From Haloferula sp. BvORR071 (GTDB taxonomy: Bacteria; Verrucomicrobiota; Verrucomicrobiia; Verrucomicrobiales; Akkermansiaceae), in NCBI RefSeq assembly GCF_000739615.1, contig NZ_BATP01000023.1, positions 186,001 through 250,000 of the forward strand: DNA of 64,000 bases. The letters run 5' to 3'. Below are positions 53,654-63,838 of the stretch, one piece after another (position 1 is the stretch's first letter; each line of letters opens with the position of its first letter). Position numbers and translations under genes: made by a program. The notes under the pieces are model-generated. The model had not been told where the DNA came from, did not search any database, and was given only the letters and a program-made list of their open reading frames with translations.

Positions 53654-54964
53654 TTAAAGCTTCTCAATCCGGAAAACCACCGGCGCGCTGTTGATGCAAT
53701 CCAGCGCCTCCACCTTCGCGAGCGTCTCTTGCAAGAGCCCGAAGTTGCAGGTGTGCAGAATGAAGACCATATCGAGGAAAGCCGCGTCCGGTTGATCCGG
53801 CTTCACCGGTGAATGCGTGCCGGAAATACCGATGCCCGCATCCGCCAACACCCGAGCAACCTCAGCGATCACGCCCGGGCGGTCGGTCACGTCGAAGCGC
53901 ACGTAATACGCCGTCTCGGTATCTTCCACCGGCAGCAGGGTGCCGTTCTCGCGATAGGGCAGGAAACCGCGGTGCCCGGTCGGCTGGCGCAATGAGCGAG
54001 CCGTCTCCACCAAGTCCGCAACCACCGATGAGGCGGTCGGATCCTGGCCCGCACCGCGTCCGTAAAAGAGCGATTCACCGGCGGCATCACCGTGCACCGC
54101 CACCGCATTGAAGACCCCATGCACGCTGGCGAGGATGTGAGTCTTGGCGATGAACGAAGGCTGCACCCGCAACTCCACCGCGCCATCCGGATGCTCGCGG
54201 ACCACCGCCAGCAACTTGACGACATAGCCGAGGCGCGTCGCGAAATCGATGTCGATCGGACGGACCTGCTCGATCCCCGCAACGTGGACCTTCGCCGGAT
54301 CGATCGGAAAGCCATAGGCCAGCGTGGCCAGCAGGATCGCCTTGTGGGCGGCATCCCAGCCATTCACGTCCAGCGCCGGATCAGCCTCGGCATAGCCCAG
54401 TGCCTGGGCCTCGGCGAGCGCGGCGGAGAATTCCAGACCCGCAGTCGTCATCCGCTCGAGGATGTAGTTCGAGGTCCCATTGATGATCCCGGTGATCGAG
54501 TGGATGCGGTTGCCGATGAAGGACTCCTGCACCGTCTTGATGATCGGGATGCCCCCGGCGACCGCAGCTTCGAAATGGATCGGCGCGTCGTGTTCCTTCG
54601 AGAGAGCGAAAAGCTCGACGCCACGCTCGGCGAGCAAGGCCTTGTTGCCCGTGACCACCGGCTTCCCGGCCTTCAGCGCCGCCGCCACGATCTCAAAGGC
54701 ATCCGTGGTGCCGCCGATCAGCTCGACGACAATATCCACTGCCGGGTCCTCGACCACTTCCTTCCAGGAAGTCGTCAGTTTCTCCGCAGGCAAGTTGACA
54801 GGCCGCACCTTCGCGAGGTCGCGCACCAGCACCTTCGCCACCTCCAGATTTACCAGACCACCCGTGCGGTCACAGATCAGGCCCGCATTGCGTTCCAATG
54901 CCAGCACCACGCCGGAACCGACGGTGCCAAGTCCAGCGAGCCCGATACCAAGGGAAGAACACTT
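53654..54964 (-). CDS. hom: Homoserine dehydrogenase
   Basis: This 436-residue protein reduces aspartate semialdehyde to homoserine on the way to threonine and methionine. The NAD(P)-binding start is GIGLAGLGTVGSG, followed by ELIGGTTDAFE, VVTGNKALLAERG, the family block INGTSNYILERM and the catalytic region GYAEADPALDVNGWDAAHK. The C-terminal ~75 residues are an ACT domain (YYVRFDVTDRPGVIAEVARVL), pointing to allosteric control by an amino acid such as threonine. The start is taken as GTG 54964; another GTG ten codons upstream is also open. Confidence 0.97.
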   Translation of the reverse strand, partial: KCSSLGIGLAGLGTVGSGVVLALERNAGLICDRTGGLVNLEVAKVLVRDLAKVRPVNLPAEKLTTSWKEVVEDPAVDIVVELIGGTTDAFEIVAAALKAGKPVVTGNKALLAERGVELFALSKEHDAPIHFEAAVAGGIPIIKTVQESFIGNRIHSITGIINGTSNYILERMTTAGLEFSAALAEAQALGYAEADPALDVNGWDAAHKAILLATLAYGFPIDPAKVHVAGIEQVRPIDIDFATRLGYVVKLLAVVREHPDGAVELRVQPSFIAKTHILASVHGVFNAVAVHGDAAGESLFYGRGAGQDPTASSVVADLVETARSLRQPTGHRGFLPYRENGTLLPVEDTETAYYVRFDVTDRPGVIAEVARVLADAGIGISGTHSPVKPDQPDAAFLDMVFILHTCNFGLLQETLAKVEALDCINSAPVVFRIEKL

Positions 54965-55051
54965 CACGCCCCGAGCTTCGGCGCGGACTGCCACCGGGAA
55001 AAGCGCAAAGCGGGTCAGGATGGCACCGTGCCCACAAACCCGTCCCGCTGA

Positions 55052-55372
55052 TCAATCCTCTTCGGTCTTCTCCGCCGCCAGCCAATCCCCGAGCTGGTCA
55101 CCATGCTCGCCCTTCTCCACCCGGCTCTTGTAGTTGAGATAGGCGGCCTTTGCGACGTCCTTGGCCTTCGGTGCAGCGGTCTTGCCCTTCGCGGCCGACT
55201 TGGTGGGGGCAGGAGCCTCCACCTTCGCGACCGGAGCAGGGGCAGGAGCCTCACTTTTGGCCGCCTTTCCCGCGGCTTTTTTGGCAGGAGCTTTCTTCGC
55301 GGCCTTCTTGGCAGCAGGAACTTCGGAAGCGGCTTTGGCGGCCGCCTTCTTTGCAGCTTTCTTGGCAGGCAT
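55052..55372 (-). CDS. Histone H1-like basic protein with DUF2934-like C-terminus
   Basis: This 106-residue protein has a first part (residues 1-~70) of AAKK/AKKAPAKKAA repeats typical of bacterial histone-H1-like DNA-compacting proteins. The last ~30 residues, AYLNYKSRVEKGEHGDQLGDWLAAEKTEE, resemble the DUF2934 pattern (AYelY...G....DWL.AE). It is probably a nucleoid-associated protein. The start ATG 55372 gives the classic MPAKKAAKKA opening; an open extension to 55579 runs into the divergent gene. Confidence 0.8.
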   Translation of the reverse strand: MPAKKAAKKAAAKAASEVPAAKKAAKKAPAKKAAGKAAKSEAPAPAPVAKVEAPAPTKSAAKGKTAAPKAKDVAKAAYLNYKSRVEKGEHGDQLGDWLAAEKTEED

Positions 55373-55462
55373 CGCCCGAATTCCAGCACGGCGGGTGCCA
55401 AGCAGCAAGATCGATCGCAAGCCGGTGATTGTCAGGCAGGCCGCCCGGCGTATAGTCCGGCC

Positions 55463-56815
55463 GTGGAAAACAGCTACGGATGGCGCAGCTCGCGCGAGAG
55501 CACACCGATCCGCCTGCCCGGCCCGGATAATATGGGCTGGTGGGTGGCGGTAGCCTTCTTCGTGGCCGTGATCCTCCACGTCGGCGCGTTCTACTTCCTG
55601 AGCTCCATCAAAATCGCCCGCGCCATCCTGCCCGGTGACGAAATCTCCACACAGCCGGTGGCCCAGGAACCGGTGGAAGTCCTGCCGCCGGAGAAGGACA
55701 TGATGATCCCGAAGGAAGTGGAAACCCCGCCTCCACCCACCGCTGCCGCCCTGCTCGATGAACTGGACGCGCTTACCAAGCTGCCGAAGGATACCGAGAT
55801 GGAACTCAAGCCGGAGATCAAGGAGCCCGAATTCGCGGTGCGCCTTGAGAATCCCGCCATGGCCGGTGACCCGCAGGGCATCGTGGTCGATCCTGCCGCG
55901 GGCATCGACCTGAGCACCTCGATGAAGGAGCTCGGCAAGACCGCCAACAACCTGCCGCTCGCCGCAGAATCCCAGATCATCGTCGATCCCGGTGCGAGCA
56001 TGGTGGATGAATCCAACCTCAACCGCTTCGCCGAGGACCTCCTCAAGAAGGGCGCGGGCGGCAAAGTGGATGCCGGCACGCTCGATGGTGTGGTGACTCT
56101 CCAGGACATGGTCGGCCTCTCGCCGGACGTACTGGTCGGCAAGAAGACGATGCTGCCCAGTGACCTACTCTTCGAATACGATAGCGCCGAGTTGCGCCAG
56201 AGCGCCAAGGTCGGGCTGATGAAGCTGGCGCTGATTATCGACCGCAATCCCGGGCTCTACTGCTGGATTGAGGGCTACTCCGACCTCTTCGGTGGCGAGT
56301 CCTACAATCTCTCGCTTTCCCAACGCCGCGCCGAAGCGGTGAAGGCCTACTTGGTCAGCTCGCTGCGCATGAATGGCGACAGGATCGTTCCCCGCGGCTA
56401 CGGCATGGCTCGCCCGCTTGTCGGCTCCGGCAACGTGGAGGAGCAGGCTCCCAACCGCCGCGTGGAAATCCGCATGCGCCGCAATCAGCCGCCGACTCAA
56501 AGCACGGGACAACCCCAAGCTCAAGGCCAAGGCACCCCGGTAAAGCCGCAGCCCGCACCCGTGGTGGTGAAGCCGATGCGCGCCCTGCCGGTGGAAGAGG
56601 AAACCCACACGCCTGCCCCCGCTCCGCCGCCGCAGCGCACTCGACCCCAAACGCAGACCCCACCCAAGGCTCAGCCGGTGGAGGAAACGCCACCACCGCG
56701 CGCCAAGCCGAAGCCCGCTCCCAAGGCCCAGCCGGTGGAAGAAGAAGAGCAGGCACCCAAGGCCGAGGAAGTGGTCGAGGAGCCCCAGCGCGCCGAGCCG
56801 GTCGAGGAGGAGTAA
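55463..56815 (+). CDS. OmpA-domain protein with membrane anchor and Pro/Glu-rich tail
   Basis: This 450-residue protein has one membrane helix near residues 25-46 (WWVAVAFFVAVILHVGAFYFL) and a proline-rich periplasmic stretch. An OmpA/MotB-type peptidoglycan-binding domain lies at about residues 230-345 (LLFEYDSAELRQSAKVGL, GYSDLFGGESYNLSLSQRRAEAVKAYL, NRRVEIRM). After it come ~100 residues of low-complexity tail with repeated KAQPVEE, ending VEEE. It probably tethers the inner membrane to the cell wall. The start is GTG 55463. The C-terminal tail beyond the OmpA domain is unusual. Confidence 0.85.
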   Translation: MENSYGWRSSRESTPIRLPGPDNMGWWVAVAFFVAVILHVGAFYFLSSIKIARAILPGDEISTQPVAQEPVEVLPPEKDMMIPKEVETPPPPTAAALLDELDALTKLPKDTEMELKPEIKEPEFAVRLENPAMAGDPQGIVVDPAAGIDLSTSMKELGKTANNLPLAAESQIIVDPGASMVDESNLNRFAEDLLKKGAGGKVDAGTLDGVVTLQDMVGLSPDVLVGKKTMLPSDLLFEYDSAELRQSAKVGLMKLALIIDRNPGLYCWIEGYSDLFGGESYNLSLSQRRAEAVKAYLVSSLRMNGDRIVPRGYGMARPLVGSGNVEEQAPNRRVEIRMRRNQPPTQSTGQPQAQGQGTPVKPQPAPVVVKPMRALPVEEETHTPAPAPPPQRTRPQTQTPPKAQPVEETPPPRAKPKPAPKAQPVEEEEQAPKAEEVVEEPQRAEPVEEE

Positions 56816-56903
56816 AGCGTCCAGCTCTCCGCGCCCCTGCGCTCGCTCTCCGATAAGGAATACCCACCCTTGACCCCGCCGTCAGCGGCGTTATCCCCGG
56901 GGC

Positions 56904-57707
56904 GTGCAGCCGCTCGATCCGCCAGCCAAGCCCGGAGCCATCCTCTCCTTCGATTTCGATGGCACCCTGCACCACCCGGCCGACGAGCCACCAGTAAGCC
57001 CACGCCTGTTCCGGACGTTGGAGCGCCTGCGCCGCGACGAGGGCGCCCTTTGGGGCATCAATACCGGCCGCTCCATCGCCCACGTGATCGAGGGCCTGGT
57101 GGAAAGCGGCTTTCCCTTCACCCCGGACTGGGTAGTCGCCCGCGAGCGCGAGATTTGGTTGCCGCAGCCGAATGGCCGCTGGTCGCCGTTGCAACCGTGG
57201 AACCAGTCCTGCGAGGACGAGCTCAAGTCTTTCTTCATCGAAGTCCGCAGTATTCTCGACCTGATCCGCCGCGATGTGGAGGAACACACCGGTGCCACCT
57301 GGATCGAGCAACCCGGAGACCCCGCCGGCTTGGTCGCGCGCACGGAGGAGGAGATGGCTTGGATCATGCAGCGCGTGGAATCCCACGCCAACGGCAACCC
57401 TTTCCTCGGCTGGCAGCGCAATTCCATCTGGCTGCGCTTCGGCCACAAGAAGTACCAGAAAGGTAGTAGCCTGGCGGAAGTCGCGCGCCACTTCGGTCTT
57501 GATGCCAGCAGCACCTTCGCGATCGGCGACAGCCACAACGACTTCGAGATGCTCAGCCCCGGCGCCGCCGCCATGTTCGCATGCCCGGGAAATGCTGTGG
57601 CGGACATTCGAGAGCACGTCCTCGCCGGCGGCGGCCATGCTTGCACCGCTACCCACAGCCTCGGCTGCGTGGAAGCTCTGGAGAAGTTCTTCGGCGGACC
57701 GGTGTAG
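56904..57707 (+). CDS. HAD-superfamily phosphatase (sucrose-phosphatase/Cof-like)
   Basis: This 267-residue protein has HAD motif I as SFDFDGTLHH (nucleophile Asp18), motif II in NTGRS near residue 52, a Lys in KKYQKGSSL near 185 and motif III as GDSHNDFEML near 208. The cap lies between motifs II and III, fitting the type II/Cof-sucrose-phosphatase class. It should dephosphorylate a small metabolite, possibly a sugar phosphate. The start is GTG 56904. Confidence 0.85.
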   Translation: MQPLDPPAKPGAILSFDFDGTLHHPADEPPVSPRLFRTLERLRRDEGALWGINTGRSIAHVIEGLVESGFPFTPDWVVAREREIWLPQPNGRWSPLQPWNQSCEDELKSFFIEVRSILDLIRRDVEEHTGATWIEQPGDPAGLVARTEEEMAWIMQRVESHANGNPFLGWQRNSIWLRFGHKKYQKGSSLAEVARHFGLDASSTFAIGDSHNDFEMLSPGAAAMFACPGNAVADIREHVLAGGGHACTATHSLGCVEALEKFFGGPV

Positions 57708-57744
57708 GGATAGAACCCAGCGGAGGGCTAGCACTCCACATACG

Positions 57745-58341
57745 CTACCCCTTCGACTGGTGCACCGCATAGCGGATTGCCAGCAAACGGATCGTCACGA
57801 TAAGTGCGGTGGTGACGCCCACCACCACACCCTCGGGCCAGCCTAACAGATCCATCCCGAGCAAGGCCAGCCCGCCAATGATGCTGGCCGTCGCATAGAT
57901 CTCCCTCCGCAAGATCAGCGGGATCTGGTTCCGCAGCACATCGCGCAGCAGACCGCCGAAAGTCGCGGTAATCACCCCAAGCGCGAGAGAGGACCACCAG
58001 GGCAAGCCATGCGCCTGCGAGATCCGGATCCCCGTCACGGTGAAAAGGCCCAGGCCGATCGCATCAAACAGGGAGACCACCCGGTGCACCTTCTTCCACC
58101 ACGCCGCACCGGCGAGCGCCGCCAGCGTCCCCGCCGTCGCCAGACCGAAGATCCGCGGATCCTTCAGGAACTGCGGCGGCACATCGCCAATCAGCACACT
58201 GCGGATCATCCCACCGCCGGCTCCGGTCAGGAAAGCCAGTACGAACATCCCGAACCAATCCATCGCCCGCTCCCGCGCCGCCAGCGCGCCGGAGAGACAG
58301 AAGACGAAGGTCCCGAGGATTTCCCAGATATCGAGCAGCAC
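57745..58341 (-). CDS. TRIC-family (UPF0126) membrane channel
   Basis: This 198-residue protein has seven predicted membrane helices arranged as two three-helix repeats. The tell-tale glycine motifs are GAGGGMIRSVLIGDVPP near residues 41-57 and TATFGGLLRDVLRNQIP near 125-141. Bacterial and archaeal TRIC homologues are trimeric cation channels. It is convergent with the HAD phosphatase and separated from glpD by a palindromic repeat. Confidence 0.92.
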   Translation of the reverse strand: MLLDIWEILGTFVFCLSGALAARERAMDWFGMFVLAFLTGAGGGMIRSVLIGDVPPQFLKDPRIFGLATAGTLAALAGAAWWKKVHRVVSLFDAIGLGLFTVTGIRISQAHGLPWWSSLALGVITATFGGLLRDVLRNQIPLILRREIYATASIIGGLALLGMDLLGWPEGVVVGVTTALIVTIRLLAIRYAVHQSKG

Positions 58342-58405
58342 GCAGCAACACTAACAGGCCAGCGGCGGAACCTCAAGGTAGCGGAACGGCAGTCGTTTAA
58401 GGCGA

Positions 58406-58548
58406 CTTCCGGTAGGGCTGACTTTCGGTAGGGCTGCCTGGCCTCAGGCAGCCGCGGGCGATCCGCGCGGACCTCAGCAGTCTTCTACGCTCTCGGATGA
58501 TCCCCTCATCGCTCGCGGCGCGCTGAGGCCAGCTCGCCCTACCGGAAA
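58406..58548. repeat. Palindromic repeat element with ~25-bp arms
   Basis: TTTCGGTAGGGC...TGGCCTCAG at 58423-58447 is matched inversely by CTGAGGCCA...GCCCTACCGGAAA at 58523-58548, with a short mismatched block in each arm. A second partial copy of the left arm (CTTCCGGTAGGGCTG) precedes it at 58406. The inside is rich in GC palindromes. It lies between glpD and the TRIC gene and looks like a MITE- or REP/BIME-type element; it could also end glpD transcripts. Confidence 0.65.
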
Positions 58549-58554
58549 CACCCA

Positions 58555-60117
58555 CTACCCCGTGCTCGCCGGATCCCCGAACACATACCCCCGCGCCAAC
58601 GCCGTAAACTCACTCGTCTGCGTCCATTCCCACGAGCTCCCCTTCCCCAACTCCTCCGCCAAGATCCGCGCGGCCGCCGGGGCCGCAGCAATCGCCGACC
58701 GCGCATCCAGCAGCAAACACCGGCTCCGCCGCGCCAGCACATCCTCCACAGTCCGCGCCATCTCCATCCGCGCATGCCAGCGCACTTCGCCCACCGTCAA
58801 CTCCAGCGCTGGATGCACCTTCTGGGTCTCGCCAAGTTCACGAATCGCGGCGGCATCGCTGCCGTAGAACCGCAAGTGCTTCTCCTCGATCAACTCGGTC
58901 GTCGCGCCATGAATCGGCAGATCCTCGGTGCGGCACGCGCGCTTCTCCAGTCCTGCAACTTGCTCGGCCCGCCCGATCACATCCTCCGCCATCTTCCGGT
59001 AGGTCGTCCACTTGCCGCCGGTGATCGTGATCAGCCCGCTCTCCGCCACCAGGATCGTATGATCGCGCGATAGGCTCGCGGTCTTCAGCCCCTCACCCGA
59101 CTTCACCAGCGGCCTCAATCCCGCGAAGACACTCAGCACATCCTCCGGCCTCGGATCGCGCGTCAGATACTGCGCCGTATGGATCATGATAAAGGCGATC
59201 TCCTCCGGCAGCGCGCGCGGCTCCAGCGACCTCTCGCGCAGGGGGGTATCAGTGGTACCCACCACCACACGGTCATGCCACGGCACCGCGAAAAGCACCC
59301 GCCCATCCGCCGTGCGCGGAATCATCATCGCCGAGTCTCCCGGCAAGAAATCCTTCGGCAACACCAGGTGCACGCCCTGACTCACCGCCACGATGTCCTT
59401 CGCCTCTGGATCATCACCGCGCCGCAACTCGTCCACGAAGATTCCGGTAGCATTGATCACGCAGCGCGCACGGATCGTGAAGCGCCGCCCGGTCTCCGTG
59501 TCCTTGGCTTCAATGCCGCAGACCTTGCCCGCCTCATCCTTCACCAGCGCGGTGCACTTCACATGGTTCGCCAGCTTCGCGCCATGATCGTCCGCGCTCA
59601 TCGCCAGGTGAACCGCCAGCCGCGCATCGTCGAACTGCCCGTCATGATAGATCACCCCACCTGTTAGACCATCGGGCTCGATCGTCGGAATCCGTTCCAA
59701 CGTCTCTTCCCGCGACAGTCCATGGCTCGGCCCGAAACCCAGTTTCCCGGCAAGCCCATCATAGACCTTCATCCCGATCCCGTAGAAAGGCCCCTCCCAC
59801 CAGTGGTAGGTCGGAATCACGAAGGCGAGATCACGCACCAAGTGCGGCGCATTCTTCGCCATCCGCCCGCGCTCATGCAGGGCATCCATCACCAGCGGGA
59901 TGTTTCCCTGCTTGAGATAGCGCACGCCGCCGTGCACCAGCTTCGTCGACCGCGAGGAAGTGCCCTTCGCGAAATCTTCCTGCTCCACCAGCGCCACCCG
60001 GTGCCCGCGCGATGCAGCATCCACCGCCGCGCCCAGCCCACTGGCGCCGCCGCCCACGATGCAAATATCGAAGTCTCCCGACTCCAAGGCGGCGAGATGC
60101 TCAGTTCGCGTCATCAT
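58555..60117 (-). CDS. glpD: Aerobic-type glycerol-3-phosphate dehydrogenase
   Basis: This 520-residue FAD enzyme oxidises glycerol-3-phosphate to dihydroxyacetone phosphate. The FAD-binding start [22 protein letters not shown], the family motif [17 protein letters not shown] and the late [14 protein letters not shown] are all present. The C-terminal domain (residues ~400-515) matches GlpD/GlpA. It starts inside the end of glpK (17-base overlap), so the two are co-transcribed as a glycerol-use pair. No GlpF or regulator lies nearby. Confidence 0.96.
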   Translation of the reverse strand: MMTRTEHLAALESGDFDICIVGGGASGLGAAVDAASRGHRVALVEQEDFAKGTSSRSTKLVHGGVRYLKQGNIPLVMDALHERGRMAKNAPHLVRDLAFVIPTYHWWEGPFYGIGMKVYDGLAGKLGFGPSHGLSREETLERIPTIEPDGLTGGVIYHDGQFDDARLAVHLAMSADDHGAKLANHVKCTALVKDEAGKVCGIEAKDTETGRRFTIRARCVINATGIFVDELRRGDDPEAKDIVAVSQGVHLVLPKDFLPGDSAMMIPRTADGRVLFAVPWHDRVVVGTTDTPLRERSLEPRALPEEIAFIMIHTAQYLTRDPRPEDVLSVFAGLRPLVKSGEGLKTASLSRDHTILVAESGLITITGGKWTTYRKMAEDVIGRAEQVAGLEKRACRTEDLPIHGATTELIEEKHLRFYGSDAAAIRELGETQKVHPALELTVGEVRWHARMEMARTVEDVLARRSRCLLLDARSAIAAAPAAARILAEELGKGSSWEWTQTSEFTALARGYVFGDPASTG

Positions 60118-61591
60118 CGGCCCATCCTTTCGAGCGCTCCACCGCCCTGTGCCAGCCCTTCATCAGGGCTTCCATCTCAGCCTTCGCACGCTGCGGCCGG
60201 AACTCCATGCCCGTTTCGTTCCGCGCAGCCAGCTCCGCCCGGTCATGCCAATATCCCACTCCCAAGCCAGCCAACCACGCCGCGCCCTTCGCCGTGCTCT
60301 CGATGTCCCGCGGCCGCATCACTTCCACGCCTAACAGATCCGCCTGGAACTGCATCAGCAGCTCACTCCGCGCTGCGCCGCCGTCCACTTGCAGTCGCTG
60401 TAGTGGGATGCCGCTGTCCTTCACCATGCATTCCGCCAGCTCCGCGCTTTGGAAGGCAATCGACTCCAGCGCGGCCCGACAGAAGTGCGCGCGGTTCGTC
60501 CCGCGCGTCATGCCGATCGCCATGCCCCTTGCGTAAGGGTCCCAGTGCGGCGCTCCCAGCCCCGCGAATGCCGGCACGAAATAGACCCCGCCGCTGTCCG
60601 CCACTGTCGCCGCTACCGTCTCACACTCCTCCGCGGTCCGAATCAGTTGCAGGTCATCGCGCAACCACTTCACCACCGCACCGCCGATGAAGACGGAGCC
60701 CTCCAAGGCATAAACCGTCTCACCAGCGATCCTCCAAGCCACCGTCGTCAAAAGATCGTTCCGCGACACCACCGCCTCCGCCCCGGTATTCATCAGCATG
60801 AAGCAACCGGTCCCATAGGTATTCTTCGCCGTTCCCGCACTGAAGCATCCCTGCCCGAACAAAGCCGCCTGTTGGTCCCCCGCGATCCCCGCAATCGGAA
60901 TTCCCTCCTGCGACTCCCCGAAGATCCCACTGCTGTCCTTCACCTCCGGCAGCATCGAGCGCGGAATCCCCAGAATCCCGAGCAACTCATCATCCCAGTC
61001 GCCCTTGTGAATATCATAGAGCAGCGTCCGCGAGGCGTTGCTCGCATCCGTGGCATGCACGGTCCTTCCGCTCAGCCGCCACAGTAGCCAGCTGTCCACC
61101 GTGCCAAACATCAGCTTTCCCGCCTCCGCCCGGCTGCGCGCATGCGCGACATTTTCCAGGATCCAGCGGATCTTCGTCCCGGAAAAATACGGATCCAACC
61201 GCAAGCCGGTTCGCTGCACGAATAGCTCTTCCACGCCCTCCTCCTTCAGCCGCGCGCACTCGCCCGCCGTCCTCCGGTCCTGCCACACGATCGCATTATA
61301 AACCGGCTTCCCGGTCTCCCGGTCCCACACCAGCGTTGTCTCCCGCTGGTTCGCGATCCCGATCGCCGCGATGTCCTGCGGCATCAGGTCCGCCTTGCCC
61401 ATCGCATCCACCGCCGTTGACCACTGGCTCGCCCAGATCGCCAGCGGATCGTGCTCCACATGCCCCGGCCGCGGATAGTGCTGAGGATACTCCTTCTGGC
61501 TTACGGCAACCTGCCGGCACTCGTGGTCGTATACAATCGCGCGCGACGAGGTAGTCCCCTGGTCAAGCGCGAGGATGTGGGTCCGGGGCAT
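60101..61591 (-). CDS. glpK: Glycerol kinase
   Basis: This 496-residue FGGY-family kinase phosphorylates glycerol to glycerol-3-phosphate for the following glpD product. It opens [22 protein letters not shown] and contains [25 protein letters not shown] and the C-terminal family block [21 protein letters not shown]. The length is normal. The start 61591 is preferred over an ATG at 61618, which would add nine residues before the conserved opening. Divergent from the ABC exporter gene. Confidence 0.97.
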   Translation of the reverse strand: MPRTHILALDQGTTSSRAIVYDHECRQVAVSQKEYPQHYPRPGHVEHDPLAIWASQWSTAVDAMGKADLMPQDIAAIGIANQRETTLVWDRETGKPVYNAIVWQDRRTAGECARLKEEGVEELFVQRTGLRLDPYFSGTKIRWILENVAHARSRAEAGKLMFGTVDSWLLWRLSGRTVHATDASNASRTLLYDIHKGDWDDELLGILGIPRSMLPEVKDSSGIFGESQEGIPIAGIAGDQQAALFGQGCFSAGTAKNTYGTGCFMLMNTGAEAVVSRNDLLTTVAWRIAGETVYALEGSVFIGGAVVKWLRDDLQLIRTAEECETVAATVADSGGVYFVPAFAGLGAPHWDPYARGMAIGMTRGTNRAHFCRAALESIAFQSAELAECMVKDSGIPLQRLQVDGGAARSELLMQFQADLLGVEVMRPRDIESTAKGAAWLAGLGVGYWHDRAELAARNETGMEFRPQRAKAEMEALMKGWHRAVERSKGWADDDAN

Positions 61592-61684
61592 TTTCGGGTT
61601 TCTCCTTCTTCCTAACACGGATCGGCGGAAACGCGAAGCATCTTCCTTGCATCATCCCAGTTCCACGCCCTTTTTGTCGGCACC

Positions 61685-63403
61685 ATGGCCGTCCTCAAAC
61701 GCGTCTTCCAACTCGTCCTCCATTACCCCGGACGCGCCTCCACCTCGCTACTGATGGCAGTCCTCTGCACGGTGCTGGTGCTGGTCCTGCCCACGGTAAC
61801 CCAGGTAATGGTCACTGAGGTCATGGACAAGGGGCGCCAGGACCTGCTCTTCAAGACCGCCGCCATGGGCATCGGTGCCATCTTCCTGCGCCAGGTCCTC
61901 TTCACCCTCCGCACCTATGGCAACAACGTCCTCGAGCAGCGCCTGATCCACGATCTGCGTCGCAAGTTGTACGACAAGCTCCAGCGCCTGCCGATCAAAT
62001 GGTTCGATTCGAACTCTTCCGGCGAGATCATGTCGCGCGTCGCCAGTGACGTCCCTTCCACCGACCGCATGATCGTGGAGACCATCGACCAGGCCATCCC
62101 CGCGGTCCTGCAATTCCTGATCATGGCCGGCTGGATGTTCTACAACAGTTGGGAGCTTGCCTTGGTGACCCTCGCTCCGCTGCCAATCATCGGTCTGATC
62201 ACCACGATCTACTCGAAGCGCGCGGAGCCACGCTGGCGCGAATCTTCCGAAGCCTCCGCAGCGCTCAATGCACTGCTGCATGACAACCTCGCCGGCATCC
62301 GCCAGATCAAGGCCTACACCGTGGAGCCCGAAGCACTCGACCGCTTCGATGCCGCGAGCAAACACGTCGGCGAGAAGCACATGCGCGTGATGAAAGGCCA
62401 GGCTCTCGTCTGGCCCGGCGTCTCGCTGCTCGCGGAGTCCGGCATCATCCTCATGCTCGGCTGTGGTGCCTATTGGGTGCTGCAGGGCAAGATGGACAAG
62501 GGCACCCCCATGGCCTTCCTGGTGGCATGGGGCTTCCTCTTCGATCCGATCTCGCGGATCAATACCCTCACCCAGCTCTATGTCGGAGGCAAGGTCGCAG
62601 CCAAGCGCGTCTTCGACATCCTCGATCTGCCGGATGAGGTCAATCTCACCGAAGGCCTGCGCCCCGCCGTCTTCAAGGGCAAGGTCACTTTCGAAAACGC
62701 CGGCTTCTCCTACGATCCCGATTCTCCCGCTGTGGAAGGCATCTCACTGGTCGCCGAGCCCGGCATGACCGTCGCCCTCGTCGGCCCCACCGGTGCCGGC
62801 AAGTCCACCGTGCTGAATCTGCTGACACGCTTCTACGAAACCAACAAGGGCCGCATTCTGCTCGATGACCATCCCATCGAAGACCTTTCGAAAGAATGGC
62901 TGCGCGACCACACCGGCTACGTCACCCAGGAAAGCTTCCTCTTCAATACCAGCCTCCGCGACAACCTCCGCCTCGCAAAACCAGACGCTACCGACGACGA
63001 AATCTGGGCCGCGCTCGACAGCGCGAATGCGTCACCATTCGTCAGGGAATTGCCGGAGATGCTTGATACCGTCGCGGGGGAGCGCGGCGTGCGCTTCTCC
63101 GGTGGCGAGAAGCAGCGCCTCTCCATAGCAAGAGCTTTGCTCAAGAACCCGCCGCTACTCTTGTTAGACGAAGCGACCTCCGCGCTCGACAATACCACCG
63201 AGCGCCTGGTGCAAGACGCCTTGGAAAACCTCCGCGCCGACCGCACTTCCTTCGTCATCGCCCACCGCCTCTCCACCGTCCGCAAAGCAAATCTGATCTG
63301 TGTCTTGCAAGACGGAAAATTGGTCGAATCCGGGAAGCACGAAGAATTACTAGCAAGAGGCGGCTTGTATTCGAGGCTATGCGAAGCTTCCATTCGTGAA
63401 TAA
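61685..63403 (+). CDS. MsbA-type ABC exporter (permease fused to ATPase)
   Basis: This 572-residue half-transporter has a six-helix membrane domain (residues ~20-305, with SGEIMSRVASDVPSTDRM) and a C-terminal nucleotide-binding domain: Walker A GPTGAGKST near 365, signature FSGGEKQRLSIARAL near 475 and Walker B LLLLDEATSALD near 493, then the H-loop IAHRLSTV. It should work as a homodimer exporting lipid, peptide or drug. The sequence does not settle the substrate; resemblance to MsbA/LmrA is general. Confidence 0.95.
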   Translation: MAVLKRVFQLVLHYPGRASTSLLMAVLCTVLVLVLPTVTQVMVTEVMDKGRQDLLFKTAAMGIGAIFLRQVLFTLRTYGNNVLEQRLIHDLRRKLYDKLQRLPIKWFDSNSSGEIMSRVASDVPSTDRMIVETIDQAIPAVLQFLIMAGWMFYNSWELALVTLAPLPIIGLITTIYSKRAEPRWRESSEASAALNALLHDNLAGIRQIKAYTVEPEALDRFDAASKHVGEKHMRVMKGQALVWPGVSLLAESGIILMLGCGAYWVLQGKMDKGTPMAFLVAWGFLFDPISRINTLTQLYVGGKVAAKRVFDILDLPDEVNLTEGLRPAVFKGKVTFENAGFSYDPDSPAVEGISLVAEPGMTVALVGPTGAGKSTVLNLLTRFYETNKGRILLDDHPIEDLSKEWLRDHTGYVTQESFLFNTSLRDNLRLAKPDATDDEIWAALDSANASPFVRELPEMLDTVAGERGVRFSGGEKQRLSIARALLKNPPLLLLDEATSALDNTTERLVQDALENLRADRTSFVIAHRLSTVRKANLICVLQDGKLVESGKHEELLARGGLYSRLCEASIRE

Positions 63404-63429
63404 GCTTCAGCAAGCTTCCCGCCCGCCAC

Positions 63430-63729
63430 ATGGAAACTGTCCTGCAACTGCCCGAGTCCGAAGATCCCTGCACCGTCAAAGAAGTCGTAGAGGCTCTTCG
63501 AAAGGAGAAACTCTTCCCGCGCCACGAATCGAAGAACTGGGGTGATTGGATCCACCTCGAAGGTTATCGCACCGTGATCAGTATCGAATCGATGCGCGGC
63601 CTTACCAGCTCCGCTACCATCGAGCATGCCGACGACGACGGCGATGAACTGACTCCCGCCATCTTCCGCGCCTTCGGCCGCCTGAATTGGATCGGCATCG
63701 GCGAAGACGGCGAGTTCACTTTGGATTGA
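63430..63729 (+). CDS. Small protein of unknown function
   Basis: This 99-residue acidic soluble protein has the compact features of a small alpha/beta domain (HLEGYRTVISIESMRG and ATIEHADDDGDE). No family was recognised. It follows the ABC exporter by 26 bases in the same direction and is followed by a strong terminator, so it is probably the last gene of that unit. Confidence 0.65.
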   Translation: METVLQLPESEDPCTVKEVVEALRKEKLFPRHESKNWGDWIHLEGYRTVISIESMRGLTSSATIEHADDDGDELTPAIFRAFGRLNWIGIGEDGEFTLD

Positions 63730-63809
63730 TCGATTCGATTCGCCCCGCAAGGGATCAACAAAAGACTCAGCCTCCCGACAAGCTGAGCCCGCGGCTCCGC
63801 GGCACAACG

Positions 63810-63838
63810 AAGGCGTGCACCAGCACGCCTTTCTTTTT
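63810..63838 (+). terminator. Rho-independent terminator
   Basis: AAGGCGTGC pairs perfectly with GCACGCCTT around an ACCA loop and is followed by TCTTTTT. It ends the plus-strand unit of the ABC exporter and the small protein at 63430. Confidence 0.9.

Noticed and set aside
62001-62020. GGTTCGATTCG as a tRNA T-loop
   Set aside because: It lies inside the ABC exporter reading frame and no cloverleaf can be drawn; no tRNA was found in the window.
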